From positions 1 through 6,153 of the forward strand of contig CANRZQ010000172.1 in NCBI GenBank assembly GCA_947644475.1: a stretch of DNA of 6,153 bases, read 5' to 3'. This document shows, one piece after another, positions 1 to 5,836 of the stretch. The position numbers and the translations under genes were made by a program. A model generated the notes under the pieces. That model had not been told where the DNA came from. It worked only from the letters and a program-made list of their open reading frames with translations, and searched no databases. The number at the start of each line of letters is the position of its first letter. Positions within the stretch are counted from its first letter, which is position 1. Source of the stretch: an uncultured Muribaculaceae bacterium (GTDB taxonomy: Bacteria > Bacteroidota > Bacteroidia > Bacteroidales > Muribaculaceae).

Positions 1-575
1 GGCTCCAGACCGAGCGCACAATGCTCAACATAATGCAGCGCATGAGCGGAATCGCCACCACCACAGCGCGCTACCAGGCCGAACTCAAAGGCCTCAAAAC
101 CAAAGTGCTCGACACACGCAAGACCACACCCGGCATGCGCCTGCTCGAGAAAATGGCCGTGAAAATAGGCGGAGGCGAGAACCACCGCATCGGCCTCTTC
201 GACATGATCCTCATCAAAGACAACCACACCGACTTTGCCGGAGGCATACCCCAGGCCGTGGCATCATGCCGCGAATACATGCGCCGCAACCACAAGAAAC
301 TCCGCATCGAGCAAGAAGTGCGCGACACCGACGAAATCCTCCAGGCCCTCGAGGCCGGAGTTGACCGCATCATGCTCGACAACTTCACCCCCGAGCGCAC
401 CGCCGAGGCCGTACGCCTCATCCGCTCGAAAAACCCCGCCGTCGAAATCGAATCCTCCGGCGGCATCACCATCGACAACCTCCGCGCCTACGGCGAATGC
501 GGAGTCGACTACATCTCTGTCGGCGCCCTCACCCACTCCGTCAAAGGCCTCGACATGAGTTTCAAAGCCATGTAG
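1..575 (+). CDS. nadC: Quinolinate phosphoribosyltransferase (nicotinate-nucleotide pyrophosphorylase, carboxylating), 5' end missing
   Basis: This enzyme converts quinolinate and PRPP to nicotinate mononucleotide, CO2 and pyrophosphate, the step where de novo NAD synthesis joins the common pathway in the cytosol. The reading frame is open from the first complete codon at position 3 to TAG at 573-575, giving 190 visible residues of a protein normally near 280, so about a third is lost at the left edge. In order, the family signatures are ERTMLNIMQRMSGIAT (start of the barrel domain), LDTRKTTPGMR, KIGGGENHRIGLFDMILIKDNH (PRPP and quinolinate binding, with catalytic-region Lys and His), RIMLDN, ESSGGI (phosphate-binding turn) and GVDYISVGALTHS near the C-terminus. 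The ATG at position 21 is internal, because the conserved ERT motif lies upstream of it. The stop codon overlaps the first bases of the palindromic repeat at 574-631. The assignment is secure. Confidence 0.97.
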   Translation, partial: LQTERTMLNIMQRMSGIATTTARYQAELKGLKTKVLDTRKTTPGMRLLEKMAVKIGGGENHRIGLFDMILIKDNHTDFAGGIPQAVASCREYMRRNHKKLRIEQEVRDTDEILQALEAGVDRIMLDNFTPERTAEAVRLIRSKNPAVEIESSGGITIDNLRAYGECGVDYISVGALTHSVKGLDMSFKAM

Positions 576-631
576 GAACACAAGCCTCCGGCTTGTGAAG
601 AAATTTTCGCAAGCCGGAGGCTCGCGTTCCT
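574..631. repeat. REP-pair (BIME-like) inverted repeat, copy 1
   Basis: Two 24-nt arms (574-597 and 608-631) are inverted copies of each other, matching at 21 of 24 positions, around a 10-nt A/T-rich spacer (598-607). Each arm also folds by itself. The left arm is AGGAA followed by stem CACAAGCC, loop TCC and stem GGCTTGTG (8 bp). The right arm, read on the minus strand, is AGGAA followed by CGCGAGCC, TCC, GGCTTGCG; its second stem pair has changed from A-T to G-C on both sides and its fourth pair is G-T. A related copy lies at 4639-4695, whose right arm is the exact reverse complement of the left arm here. A short 5' GGAA/GGAG tag beside a hairpin resembles REP sequences mobilised by TnpA-REP (RAYT) transposases. 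That link is inference, since no such gene is in the window. The element may also end nadC transcription, although no U-tract follows it. It starts inside the nadC stop codon. Confidence 0.85.
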
Positions 632-685
632 GCCGTACTATTCCCGCCACTGCCAATTATTTTTCGGCATAAGGCTCTCCGTTTT

Positions 686-715
686 TTTGAATTTAAGATT
701 TTTTTGTTAATTTTG
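686..715 (+). promoter_or_regulatory. Bacteroidetes-type sigma-70 (SigABfr) promoter for sppA
   Basis: TTTG at 686-689 (-33 element) is separated by 18 nt from TAATTTTG at 708-715, an exact match to the Bacteroidetes -7 consensus TAnnTTTG. The start of transcription would be near 721-724, leaving a leader of under 20 nt before the sppA ATG at 740. The surrounding 655-735 stretch is strikingly AT-rich against GC-rich flanks. A second TTTG at 703-706 is too close to serve as the -33 element. No Shine-Dalgarno sequence lies between the promoter and the start codon, as is usual in this phylum. It probably drives sppA and the genes after it. Confidence 0.7.
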
Positions 716-739
716 CCATTTGAAATATAATCGCTTCAA

Positions 740-2506
740 ATGATCAAGAAATTTTTCCTGACCATGCTCGGCACCATCGCCGGCATCTGGGTTTCAATCA
801 TCGTGTTCGTCCTCGGTTCCATCATCGCTATCGGAATCCTTGTGGGTAAAAACGCCGAGACATCGGCTATCGCCGGAGGCGACAGCATCCTGCGAATCGA
901 CCTTTCCGGCCAGATTGTCGACCGCGTGCAACCCGGCTCGTTCATGGACGTGCTCATGTCGGCCTCCGAAGGCTCAACACAGGGCCTCGACGACCTGGTG
1001 GACGCAATCACAAAAGCCCGCGACGACAAAAAAATCAAAGGCATATACCTCGACTGCTCCGGCGCATCTTCCGGCATAGCCACACGCGCCGAACTGCTCG
1101 AAGCGCTCCGCTATTTCAAGGAAGACTCATCAAAATGGATTTACGCCTACGCCGACTCATACGCCCAGGGCGACTATCTGCTGGCCTCGGTCTCCGATAA
1201 AATATTCCTTAACCCCATCGGCGAGGTCGACATCCACGGCCTGCAATCAATGGTGATGTTCTACAAAGGGCTGATGGACAAACTCGGCGTGGAGATGCAG
1301 GTGGTGAAAGTAGGCACCTTCAAGAGCGCCGTCGAGCCTTTCCTCCGCACCGACATGAGCGATGCCAACCGCGAGCAGACAGCCATCTACGTCGACCAGA
1401 TCTGGGGCGACATCGCCGGCAACATTGCCTCCAACCTCAGCCTCACCCCGGCCGACGTGAACCTCTGGGCCGACAGCCTCGCCTCCACATGGGCACCCGA
1501 GATATATGTCGACCGCAAGATGGTGTCGGAACTCAAATACCGCTCCCAAGTTGAGGAAATCCTGCGCAAGCAGATGAAACTCGACAAGGACGACAAACTC
1601 CCCTTCGTGTCGCCCTCGGAATACCTCGCCTCCAAAATCGACCCGTTCGAATCCAAAGACAAGCACATCGCCGTGCTCTACGCCGTGGGCGACATCGTCA
1701 CATCGGGCGAGGGCGGCATCGTGTCGGAAACCCTCGTGCCCCAAATCGAGGAACTCGCTGCCGACGACGACGTCAAAGGCCTCGTGCTCCGCGTGAATTC
1801 AGGCGGCGGCTCGGCATTCGCTTCCGAACAAATCTGGAAAGCCCTCGAGGACTTCAAGGCCAAGGGCAAGCCATTCTACGTGTCGATGGGCGACTATGCC
1901 GCATCCGGCGGTTACTACATCTCATGCGGCGCCGACTCGATATTTGCCGACGCCACCACCCTCACCGGCTCAATCGGCATCTTCGGCATGATTCCCTCGG
2001 CCGAGAAACTGCTCAACGACAAACTCGGGCTCACCACCGACATCGTGGCGTCGAATCCCAACGCCGTGATAGCCGCACCCTACCGCCCCTACTCACCGGC
2101 ACAGATCGCCGCCATGCAGAAATATGTAGAGCGCGGCTACGCCACCTTCACCGGACGCGTTGCCGAAGGACGCAAAATGGAACTCGACTCCGTGCTTAAA
2201 ATAGCAGAAGGACGCGTGTGGGACGGCCAGTCGGCCCTTCGCATCGGCCTGGTCGACAAAATCGGCTCGCTCCGCACCGCAATCGAGGCCATGGCCCGCC
2301 GGCTCGACATGAAACCCACAGAGACTGTAAGTTATCCCGCCCTCGAGGAAGACTTCTGGGCCACCGTGCTCAAACAGTCGCAGAACATGTCGGTGGAAAT
2401 CAACGGCATTCCCGCCGAAGACATCGCCACAGCCCTGAGCGCAGCCCGCGCCCTCCGCGACGCCGACCCCATCCAGGCCCGCATGGAGCCCACAGTGCTG
2501 AGATAA
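740..2506 (+). CDS. sppA: Signal peptide peptidase SppA, long (67K, protease IV) type
   Basis: This is a membrane-anchored serine protease (family S49) that degrades signal peptides left in the membrane after preprotein cleavage. The 588 residues match the two-domain E. coli-type protein (about 618) rather than the short Gram-positive type. A single hydrophobic N-terminal segment at about residues 10-36, after Lys3-Lys4, anchors the protein. The N-terminal domain (about 50-265) carries GTFKSAVEPF with the expected catalytic base Lys195. The C-terminal domain (about 305-520) carries RVNSGGGSAFASE, then GDYAASGGYYIS with the expected nucleophile Ser389, then TLTGSIGIFGMI. A Ser-Lys dyad contributed by two tandem domains is the known arrangement in this family. 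Residue 355 is Gly where E. coli has Pro (NSPGG); this looks tolerable. The ATG at 740 is chosen because it gives the membrane segment and follows a consensus promoter. It is probably the first gene of a unit with lpxK, punA and thiL. Confidence 0.95.
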   Translation: MIKKFFLTMLGTIAGIWVSIIVFVLGSIIAIGILVGKNAETSAIAGGDSILRIDLSGQIVDRVQPGSFMDVLMSASEGSTQGLDDLVDAITKARDDKKIKGIYLDCSGASSGIATRAELLEALRYFKEDSSKWIYAYADSYAQGDYLLASVSDKIFLNPIGEVDIHGLQSMVMFYKGLMDKLGVEMQVVKVGTFKSAVEPFLRTDMSDANREQTAIYVDQIWGDIAGNIASNLSLTPADVNLWADSLASTWAPEIYVDRKMVSELKYRSQVEEILRKQMKLDKDDKLPFVSPSEYLASKIDPFESKDKHIAVLYAVGDIVTSGEGGIVSETLVPQIEELAADDDVKGLVLRVNSGGGSAFASEQIWKALEDFKAKGKPFYVSMGDYAASGGYYISCGADSIFADATTLTGSIGIFGMIPSAEKLLNDKLGLTTDIVASNPNAVIAAPYRPYSPAQIAAMQKYVERGYATFTGRVAEGRKMELDSVLKIAEGRVWDGQSALRIGLVDKIGSLRTAIEAMARRLDMKPTETVSYPALEEDFWATVLKQSQNMSVEINGIPAEDIATALSAARALRDADPIQARMEPTVLR

Positions 2507-2514
2507 TCAAACAA

Positions 2515-2554
2515 TCTTAGGATTCTTAGGACTCTCTTAGGAATCTTAGGAATC
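2515..2554. repeat. Tandem repeat, two 20-nt units built on TCTTAGGA
   Basis: The octamer TCTTAGGA begins at 2515, 2524, 2535 and 2544, that is at alternating steps of 9, 11 and 9 nt, so the real unit is 20 nt (2515-2534 and 2535-2554, 18 of 20 identical). A degenerate continuation (CTATGATG) follows, and then CCTAAG at 2563-2568, which is complementary to CTTAGG at 2545-2550 and could close a 6-bp stem over a 12-nt loop. The tract starts 8 nt after the sppA stop codon. No coding function is visible. It may be a slippage-prone tract or part of the message between sppA and lpxK. Confidence 0.8.
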
Positions 2555-2580
2555 CTATGATGCCTAAGTCTCCTATACCT

Positions 2581-2614
2581 TCCCAACTCCCCAACTTTCC
2601 CAACTCCCCAACTC
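2581..2614. repeat. C-rich, G-free tandem repeat (TCCCAACTCCCCAACT units) before lpxK
   Basis: CAACT recurs at 2584, 2592, 2601 and 2609, at steps of 8, 9 and 8 nt. This makes two 17-nt units (2581-2597 and 2598-2614, 16 of 17 identical), followed by a decayed third one (CCAAACT, 2615-2621). From 2569 to the lpxK ATG at 2634 there is only one G, at 2626. As RNA this leader should be almost unstructured on its own. C-rich, G-poor RNA with regularly spaced pyrimidine-C dinucleotides is what Rho binds, and unpaired pyrimidine-rich leaders also favour ribosome entry without a Shine-Dalgarno sequence. Which of these applies, if either, cannot be read from the sequence. Confidence 0.8.
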
Positions 2615-2633
2615 CCAAACTCCCCGCCTCCCA

Positions 2634-3740
2634 ATGCGCATAAACAAGTGGATATCACGCCTGGTGCTTCTGCCCGTGTCGAAAATATACGGGTTTGCCA
2701 CCTATGTGCGCAATAAAATGTTCGACTTCGGCATCCTCCGGCAGCGCGAGTTCGACGTGCCGGTGGTGGTAGTGGGCAATATCGCCGCCGGAGGCACGGG
2801 CAAGACACCGCATGTCGAATACCTCATCGAGACACTGCGCCACAACTACCATATCGGGGTGCTGAGCCGCGGATACAAACGCCGCACCAAAGGATTCGTC
2901 ATGGCCACACAGCGGTCGACACCGCTCGACATAGGCGACGAGCCATATCAGATTTTCCATAAATTCTCCAGCAGCATCGTCGTGGCCGTGTGCGAGAACC
3001 GCGTCGAGGGCATCTCCGAACTGCTGCGCATCGACCCGAAAATCAACCTCGTGATTCTCGACGACGCATTCCAGCACCGCTACGTGAAGCCCACCGTGTC
3101 GATTGTCCTCACCGAATTCAACCGCCCCGTGTTCGAAGACCACCTCCTGCCTTTCGGCAACCTCCGCGAGGGCCGCAGCGCCCTGCGCCGCGCCGACATG
3201 GTAATCGTCACAAAATGCTCCGAGAGCACCAAGGCCCTCGACTACACCATCTTCAAGGCACACCTCAACCTCTTCCCCTACCAGAAACTATACTTCTCGC
3301 GCTTCCTCTACGGAGCGCTCAAACCCGTGTTCCCCGACCAGGCCGAAGGCGTGCCCCCGTCGCTCGAATGGCTCACCGAAGAAGACATGATACTCACCGT
3401 GGCCGGAATCGGCAACCCGCGGCCCTTTGTCCGCTACGTGAAGCACTTCCGCCCCAAAGTAAGGGTAAACATCTTCCCCGACCACCACTTCTTCTCGAAA
3501 AAAGACATCGAACTCATCGAGAAACGCTTCATGACCATGCCCGGGCGAAGCCGCTTCATCGTCACCACCGAAAAAGACGCCGTGCGCCTGCCCAACAACC
3601 CCTACTTCCCCCACGAGCTGAAATCCATCACATTCTACCTCCCCATAAAAGTAGACTTCATGCGTCAGGAATCCGACTCATTCGAAACCACGATAAGAAA
3701 ACTCATCCGCGACAAACAAAGTCAGACCCCCGGTGTTTAA
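2634..3740 (+). CDS. lpxK: Tetraacyldisaccharide 4'-kinase (lipid A 4'-kinase)
   Basis: LpxK phosphorylates the 4' position of the tetraacyldisaccharide 1-phosphate to make lipid IVA, the sixth step of the Raetz pathway, at the inner face of the cytoplasmic membrane. The protein has 368 residues, close to the Bacteroidetes norm. Residues 7-25 form the hydrophobic N-terminal helix expected to dip into the membrane. The P-loop is GNIAAGGTGKTP (48-59, Lys57, Thr58). Next come LSRGYKRR (77-84), GDEPYQ (101-106) and LDDAFQHR (142-149), whose Asp143-Asp144 pair matches the catalytic/Mg-binding acidic residues. LLPFGNLREG (171-180) and RRADMVIVTK (185-194) follow. The second lobe has DHHFFSKKDI (283-292) and TTEKDAVRL (311-319). 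The ATG at 2634 gives the complete N-terminal helix and directly follows a G-poor leader without a Shine-Dalgarno sequence. It is likely co-transcribed with sppA and punA. An lpxK gene also implies an LPS-type outer membrane. Confidence 0.96.
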   Translation: MRINKWISRLVLLPVSKIYGFATYVRNKMFDFGILRQREFDVPVVVVGNIAAGGTGKTPHVEYLIETLRHNYHIGVLSRGYKRRTKGFVMATQRSTPLDIGDEPYQIFHKFSSSIVVAVCENRVEGISELLRIDPKINLVILDDAFQHRYVKPTVSIVLTEFNRPVFEDHLLPFGNLREGRSALRRADMVIVTKCSESTKALDYTIFKAHLNLFPYQKLYFSRFLYGALKPVFPDQAEGVPPSLEWLTEEDMILTVAGIGNPRPFVRYVKHFRPKVRVNIFPDHHFFSKKDIELIEKRFMTMPGRSRFIVTTEKDAVRLPNNPYFPHELKSITFYLPIKVDFMRQESDSFETTIRKLIRDKQSQTPGV

Positions 3741-3818
3741 AATAACGTGACGCGCCCGCCGCCCCGAGCCGCAGCGCGCCACATCCACCATAAAACATAA
3801 CATAACCCGAATTTTACC

Positions 3819-4631
3819 ATGCTCGAACAAATCAAACAGACGGCCGACTACATACGCTCCCGCGTAGAAAACCTCCCCGACACGGCCATCATCCTCGGCA
3901 CGGGCCTCGGCGCTCTCGTCGACCACATCGAAGACAAAAAATACATCCCCTACTCCGAAATCCCCAACTTCCCGGTATCCACCGTCGAAGGCCACTCCGG
4001 CAACCTCATCTTCGGACGCCTCGGCTCACGCCCCGTAATGGCAATGCAAGGCCGCTTCCACTACTACGAAGGCTACGACATGAAGCAAGTCACCTTCCCC
4101 ATCCGTGTGATGAAAGCCCTCGGAATATCCACACTCTTCGTGTCGAACGCAGCCGGAGGCATGAACAAGGAATTCCGCGTCGGCGACGTAATGATAATCA
4201 CCGACCATATCAACCTCTTCCCCGAGAACCCCCTCCGCGGCAAAAACTACGCCGAACTCGGCCCCCGCTTCCCCGCCATGACCGAGCCCTACGACAAAAA
4301 ACTCATCGCACTCGCCGACCAGATAGCCGCCGAACGTGGCATCCGCGTGATGCACGGCGTGTACGTAGGCACACCCGGCCCCACATTCGAGACACCCGCC
4401 GAATACGAATACTTCCGCATCATCGGAGGCGACGCCGTGGGCATGTCCACCGTACCCGAAGTAATCGTGGCACGCCACGCCGACATGCGCGTCTTCGGCG
4501 TGTCAGTCATCACCGACCTTGGCGGAAAAGACGTCACCGACGTGCCCACCCACGAAGAAGTGCAGAAAGCCGCCGAGGCAGCACAGCCCCGCATGATGGA
4601 AATAATGCGTGAGCTCGTTGCCCGCTTCTAA
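3819..4631 (+). CDS. punA: Purine nucleoside phosphorylase, trimeric (PNP/MTAP) family
   Basis: This enzyme splits purine (deoxy)nucleosides with phosphate into base and (deoxy)ribose 1-phosphate, for purine salvage in the cytosol. The 270-residue length and motifs fit the homotrimeric PNP family. By alignment to human PNP from memory, phosphate contacts are Thr28 in GTGLG (human Ser33), Arg79 and His81 in MQGRFHYYEGY (Arg84, His86) and Ser210. Ribose contacts are Tyr83, Met209 in VGMSTVPEV and His245 (Tyr88, Met219, His257). NAAGGM lies at 110-115 and GPTFETPAE, with base-binding Phe190-Glu191, at 187-195. The base-pocket Asn243 of human PNP aligns with Asp233 (ITDLGG), the residue type seen in methylthioadenosine phosphorylases, although His245 and Glu191 remain PNP-like. 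Adenosine or related nucleosides may therefore be accepted; inosine/guanosine specificity should not be assumed. It starts 78 nt after lpxK with no evident promoter and ends 7 nt before the second palindromic repeat. Confidence 0.94.
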   Translation: MLEQIKQTADYIRSRVENLPDTAIILGTGLGALVDHIEDKKYIPYSEIPNFPVSTVEGHSGNLIFGRLGSRPVMAMQGRFHYYEGYDMKQVTFPIRVMKALGISTLFVSNAAGGMNKEFRVGDVMIITDHINLFPENPLRGKNYAELGPRFPAMTEPYDKKLIALADQIAAERGIRVMHGVYVGTPGPTFETPAEYEYFRIIGGDAVGMSTVPEVIVARHADMRVFGVSVITDLGGKDVTDVPTHEEVQKAAEAAQPRMMEIMRELVARF

Positions 4632-4638
4632 CCACATC

Positions 4639-4695
4639 AGGAGCACAATCCTCCGGATTGTGATTAACACCCACAAGCCGGAGGCTTGTGTTCCT
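4639..4695. repeat. REP-pair (BIME-like) inverted repeat, copy 2
   Basis: The left arm (4639-4662) reads AGGAG, then stem CACAATCC, loop TCC, stem GGATTGTG. The right arm (4672-4695) is, on the minus strand, AGGAA, CACAAGCC, TCC, GGCTTGTG. The spacer is 9 nt. The right arm is identical in all 24 positions to the left arm of the copy at 574-631, read in the opposite orientation. The left arm differs from that sequence at the tag (A to G) and at one stem pair, where G-C has become T-A on both sides, so the hairpin is kept. The element begins 7 nt after the punA stop codon and ends 20 nt before the thiL ATG, inside a presumed transcription unit. Its RNA hairpins could therefore reduce read-through or protect the upstream message. 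No transposase is nearby. Confidence 0.87.
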
Positions 4696-4715
4696 GCATA
4701 ATCCCCCACCCACCC

Positions 4716-5759
4716 ATGGCAGAAAAAGAAACAGAAATCTCATGTCTTGGCGAATTCGGCCTCATCGACCGCCTTACCGCCGGACTGCCCAAGACCAACG
4801 GCTCGACAATACGCGCCGTCGGCGACGACGCCGCCGTGCTCCGATATCCCGACACCGACATCCTCGTCACCACCGACCTCCTGCTCGAAGGCGTCCATTT
4901 CGACTTCACATACATGCAGCCCCGCCTGCTGGGATACAAGGCAGCCATAGTCAACTTCTCCGATATCTACGCCATGAACGGCACCCCGCGCCAGATCACC
5001 GTGTCGCTCGGCATATCAAAACGCTTCACCGTAGAGCACATCGACCAGCTCTACGACGGAATCCGCGCCGCATGCGAAATCTACGGCGTCGACATCGTGG
5101 GAGGCGACACATCAGCATCGCGCCAGGGCCTCGTCATAAGCATCACCTGCATAGGCGACGTGGCCCGCGACCGCGCCGTCACACGCTCCGGAGCAAAAGA
5201 CACCGACCTCATATGCGTGTCGGGCGACCTCGGCGCGGCCTACATGGGCCTGCAGCTGCTCGAGCGCGAGAAAGCCGCATCGGCCGGCCGGCCCGACTTC
5301 GCGCCCGACTTCGCCGGAAAAGAATACCTCATCGAGCGCCAGCTCCACCCCCAGGCACGCCGCGACATCGTAGAAGCACTCGCAAAAGCATCAGTAGTGC
5401 CAACAGCCATGATGGACATCTCCGACGGACTCTCGTCCGAACTCCTCCACATCTGCAAGGCATCGCAATGCGGATGCCGCATCTACGAAGAACGCATCCC
5501 CATCGACTACCAGACAGCAATCATGGCCGAAGAACTCAACATGAACCTCGTAACAGCCGCCCTCAACGGAGGCGAGGACTACGAACTGCTCTTCACCGTG
5601 CCCCTCACCGACCACGACCGCGTGGCCGCCATACCCGGCGTGCGCATAATCGGATACATCACAAAACCCGACCTCGGCGCAGCCATGGTCACACGCGACG
5701 GCACCGAGATACCCATGCAGGCACAAGGCTGGAACGCATTCTCCGAACCCGAAAATTAA
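4716..5759 (+). CDS. thiL: Thiamine-phosphate kinase (thiamine-monophosphate kinase)
   Basis: ThiL phosphorylates thiamine monophosphate with ATP to give thiamine diphosphate, the active cofactor, in the last step of de novo synthesis. It belongs to the PurM-like ATP-binding superfamily and works as a dimer in the cytosol. From the ATG at 4716 the protein has 347 residues. Visible motifs are GEFGLIDRL (12-20), AVGDDAAVL (34-42, metal-binding Asp37-Asp38), TTDLLLEGVHFD (52-63), NFSDIYAMNGTPRQ (80-93), VGGDTS (128-133), SGDLGAAYMGL (169-179), DISDGLSSEL (234-243) and GGEDYELLF (285-293). An in-frame TTG at 4686 would add ten residues, but these come from the palindromic repeat and look nothing like a ThiL N-terminus; the ATG gives the usual short lead into the GEFGLI motif. 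No TPP riboswitch elements are seen upstream, and no other thiamine gene is in the window. Confidence 0.96.
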   Translation: MAEKETEISCLGEFGLIDRLTAGLPKTNGSTIRAVGDDAAVLRYPDTDILVTTDLLLEGVHFDFTYMQPRLLGYKAAIVNFSDIYAMNGTPRQITVSLGISKRFTVEHIDQLYDGIRAACEIYGVDIVGGDTSASRQGLVISITCIGDVARDRAVTRSGAKDTDLICVSGDLGAAYMGLQLLEREKAASAGRPDFAPDFAGKEYLIERQLHPQARRDIVEALAKASVVPTAMMDISDGLSSELLHICKASQCGCRIYEERIPIDYQTAIMAEELNMNLVTAALNGGEDYELLFTVPLTDHDRVAAIPGVRIIGYITKPDLGAAMVTRDGTEIPMQAQGWNAFSEPEN

Positions 5760-5775
5760 GCCCCGCAAAACTTTT

Positions 5776-5807
5776 TTTGCCAAATCCATACGTTTTTCGT
5801 AAATTTG
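5776..5807 (+). promoter_or_regulatory. Bacteroidetes-type sigma-70 (SigABfr) promoter for nusB
   Basis: TTTG at 5776-5779 is separated by 20 nt from TAAATTTG at 5800-5807, an exact match to TAnnTTTG. Transcription would start near 5813-5816, about 20 nt before the nusB ATG. The stretch sits in the 77-nt gap between thiL and nusB and is AT-rich like the sppA promoter. It marks nusB as the probable start of a new transcription unit rather than the end of the sppA-thiL one. A short palindrome, GCAAAA with TTTTGC (5765-5780), overlaps the -33 element. Confidence 0.7.
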
Positions 5808-5836
5808 CATCCGCAAATCCAAAGACAAACCTTCAA

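Noticed and set aside
1247..1744. Minus-strand frame opposite sppA, and similar ones opposite nadC (71-478), punA (4026-4478) and thiL-nusB (5391-5828)
   Set aside because: All lie against real genes, show the same reversed-codon composition, and have no motif or start context of their own.
2498..2503. CTGAGA, the core of a TPP riboswitch (thi box)
   Set aside because: It lies within the last codons of sppA, no other TPP-riboswitch element was found near it, and it is not upstream of thiL.
2515..2621. CRISPR-like array
   Set aside because: Units are 17-20 nt and directly adjacent without unique spacers, and no cas gene is present; these are simple tandem repeats.
2655..3263. 202-residue minus-strand open frame opposite lpxK
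   Set aside because: It is antisense to a well-supported gene, rich in Val, Gly, Ala and His from reversed C-ending codons, and no family was recognised.
2990..3745. 251-residue + strand open frame inside lpxK
   Set aside because: It is a shadow of lpxK in another frame, very rich in Arg and Pro with no recognisable motif, as expected from the C-biased codons of the true gene.
3741..3818. Separate promoter or structured RNA between lpxK and punA
   Set aside because: The first half is GC-rich without a convincing stem, and the AT-rich second half (repeated CATAAC) lacks TAnnTTTG with a spaced TTTG.
4686..4715. TTG-initiated N-terminal extension of thiL by ten residues
   Set aside because: The extension is encoded by the end of the palindromic repeat and its flank, has no ThiL-like sequence, and an ATG at 4716 gives a normal ThiL N-terminus.
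5765..5780. Intrinsic terminator after thiL (GCAAAA / TTTTGC)
   Set aside because: The stem is short and AT-rich, the T run lies inside the hairpin rather than after it, and it overlaps the nusB -33 element.
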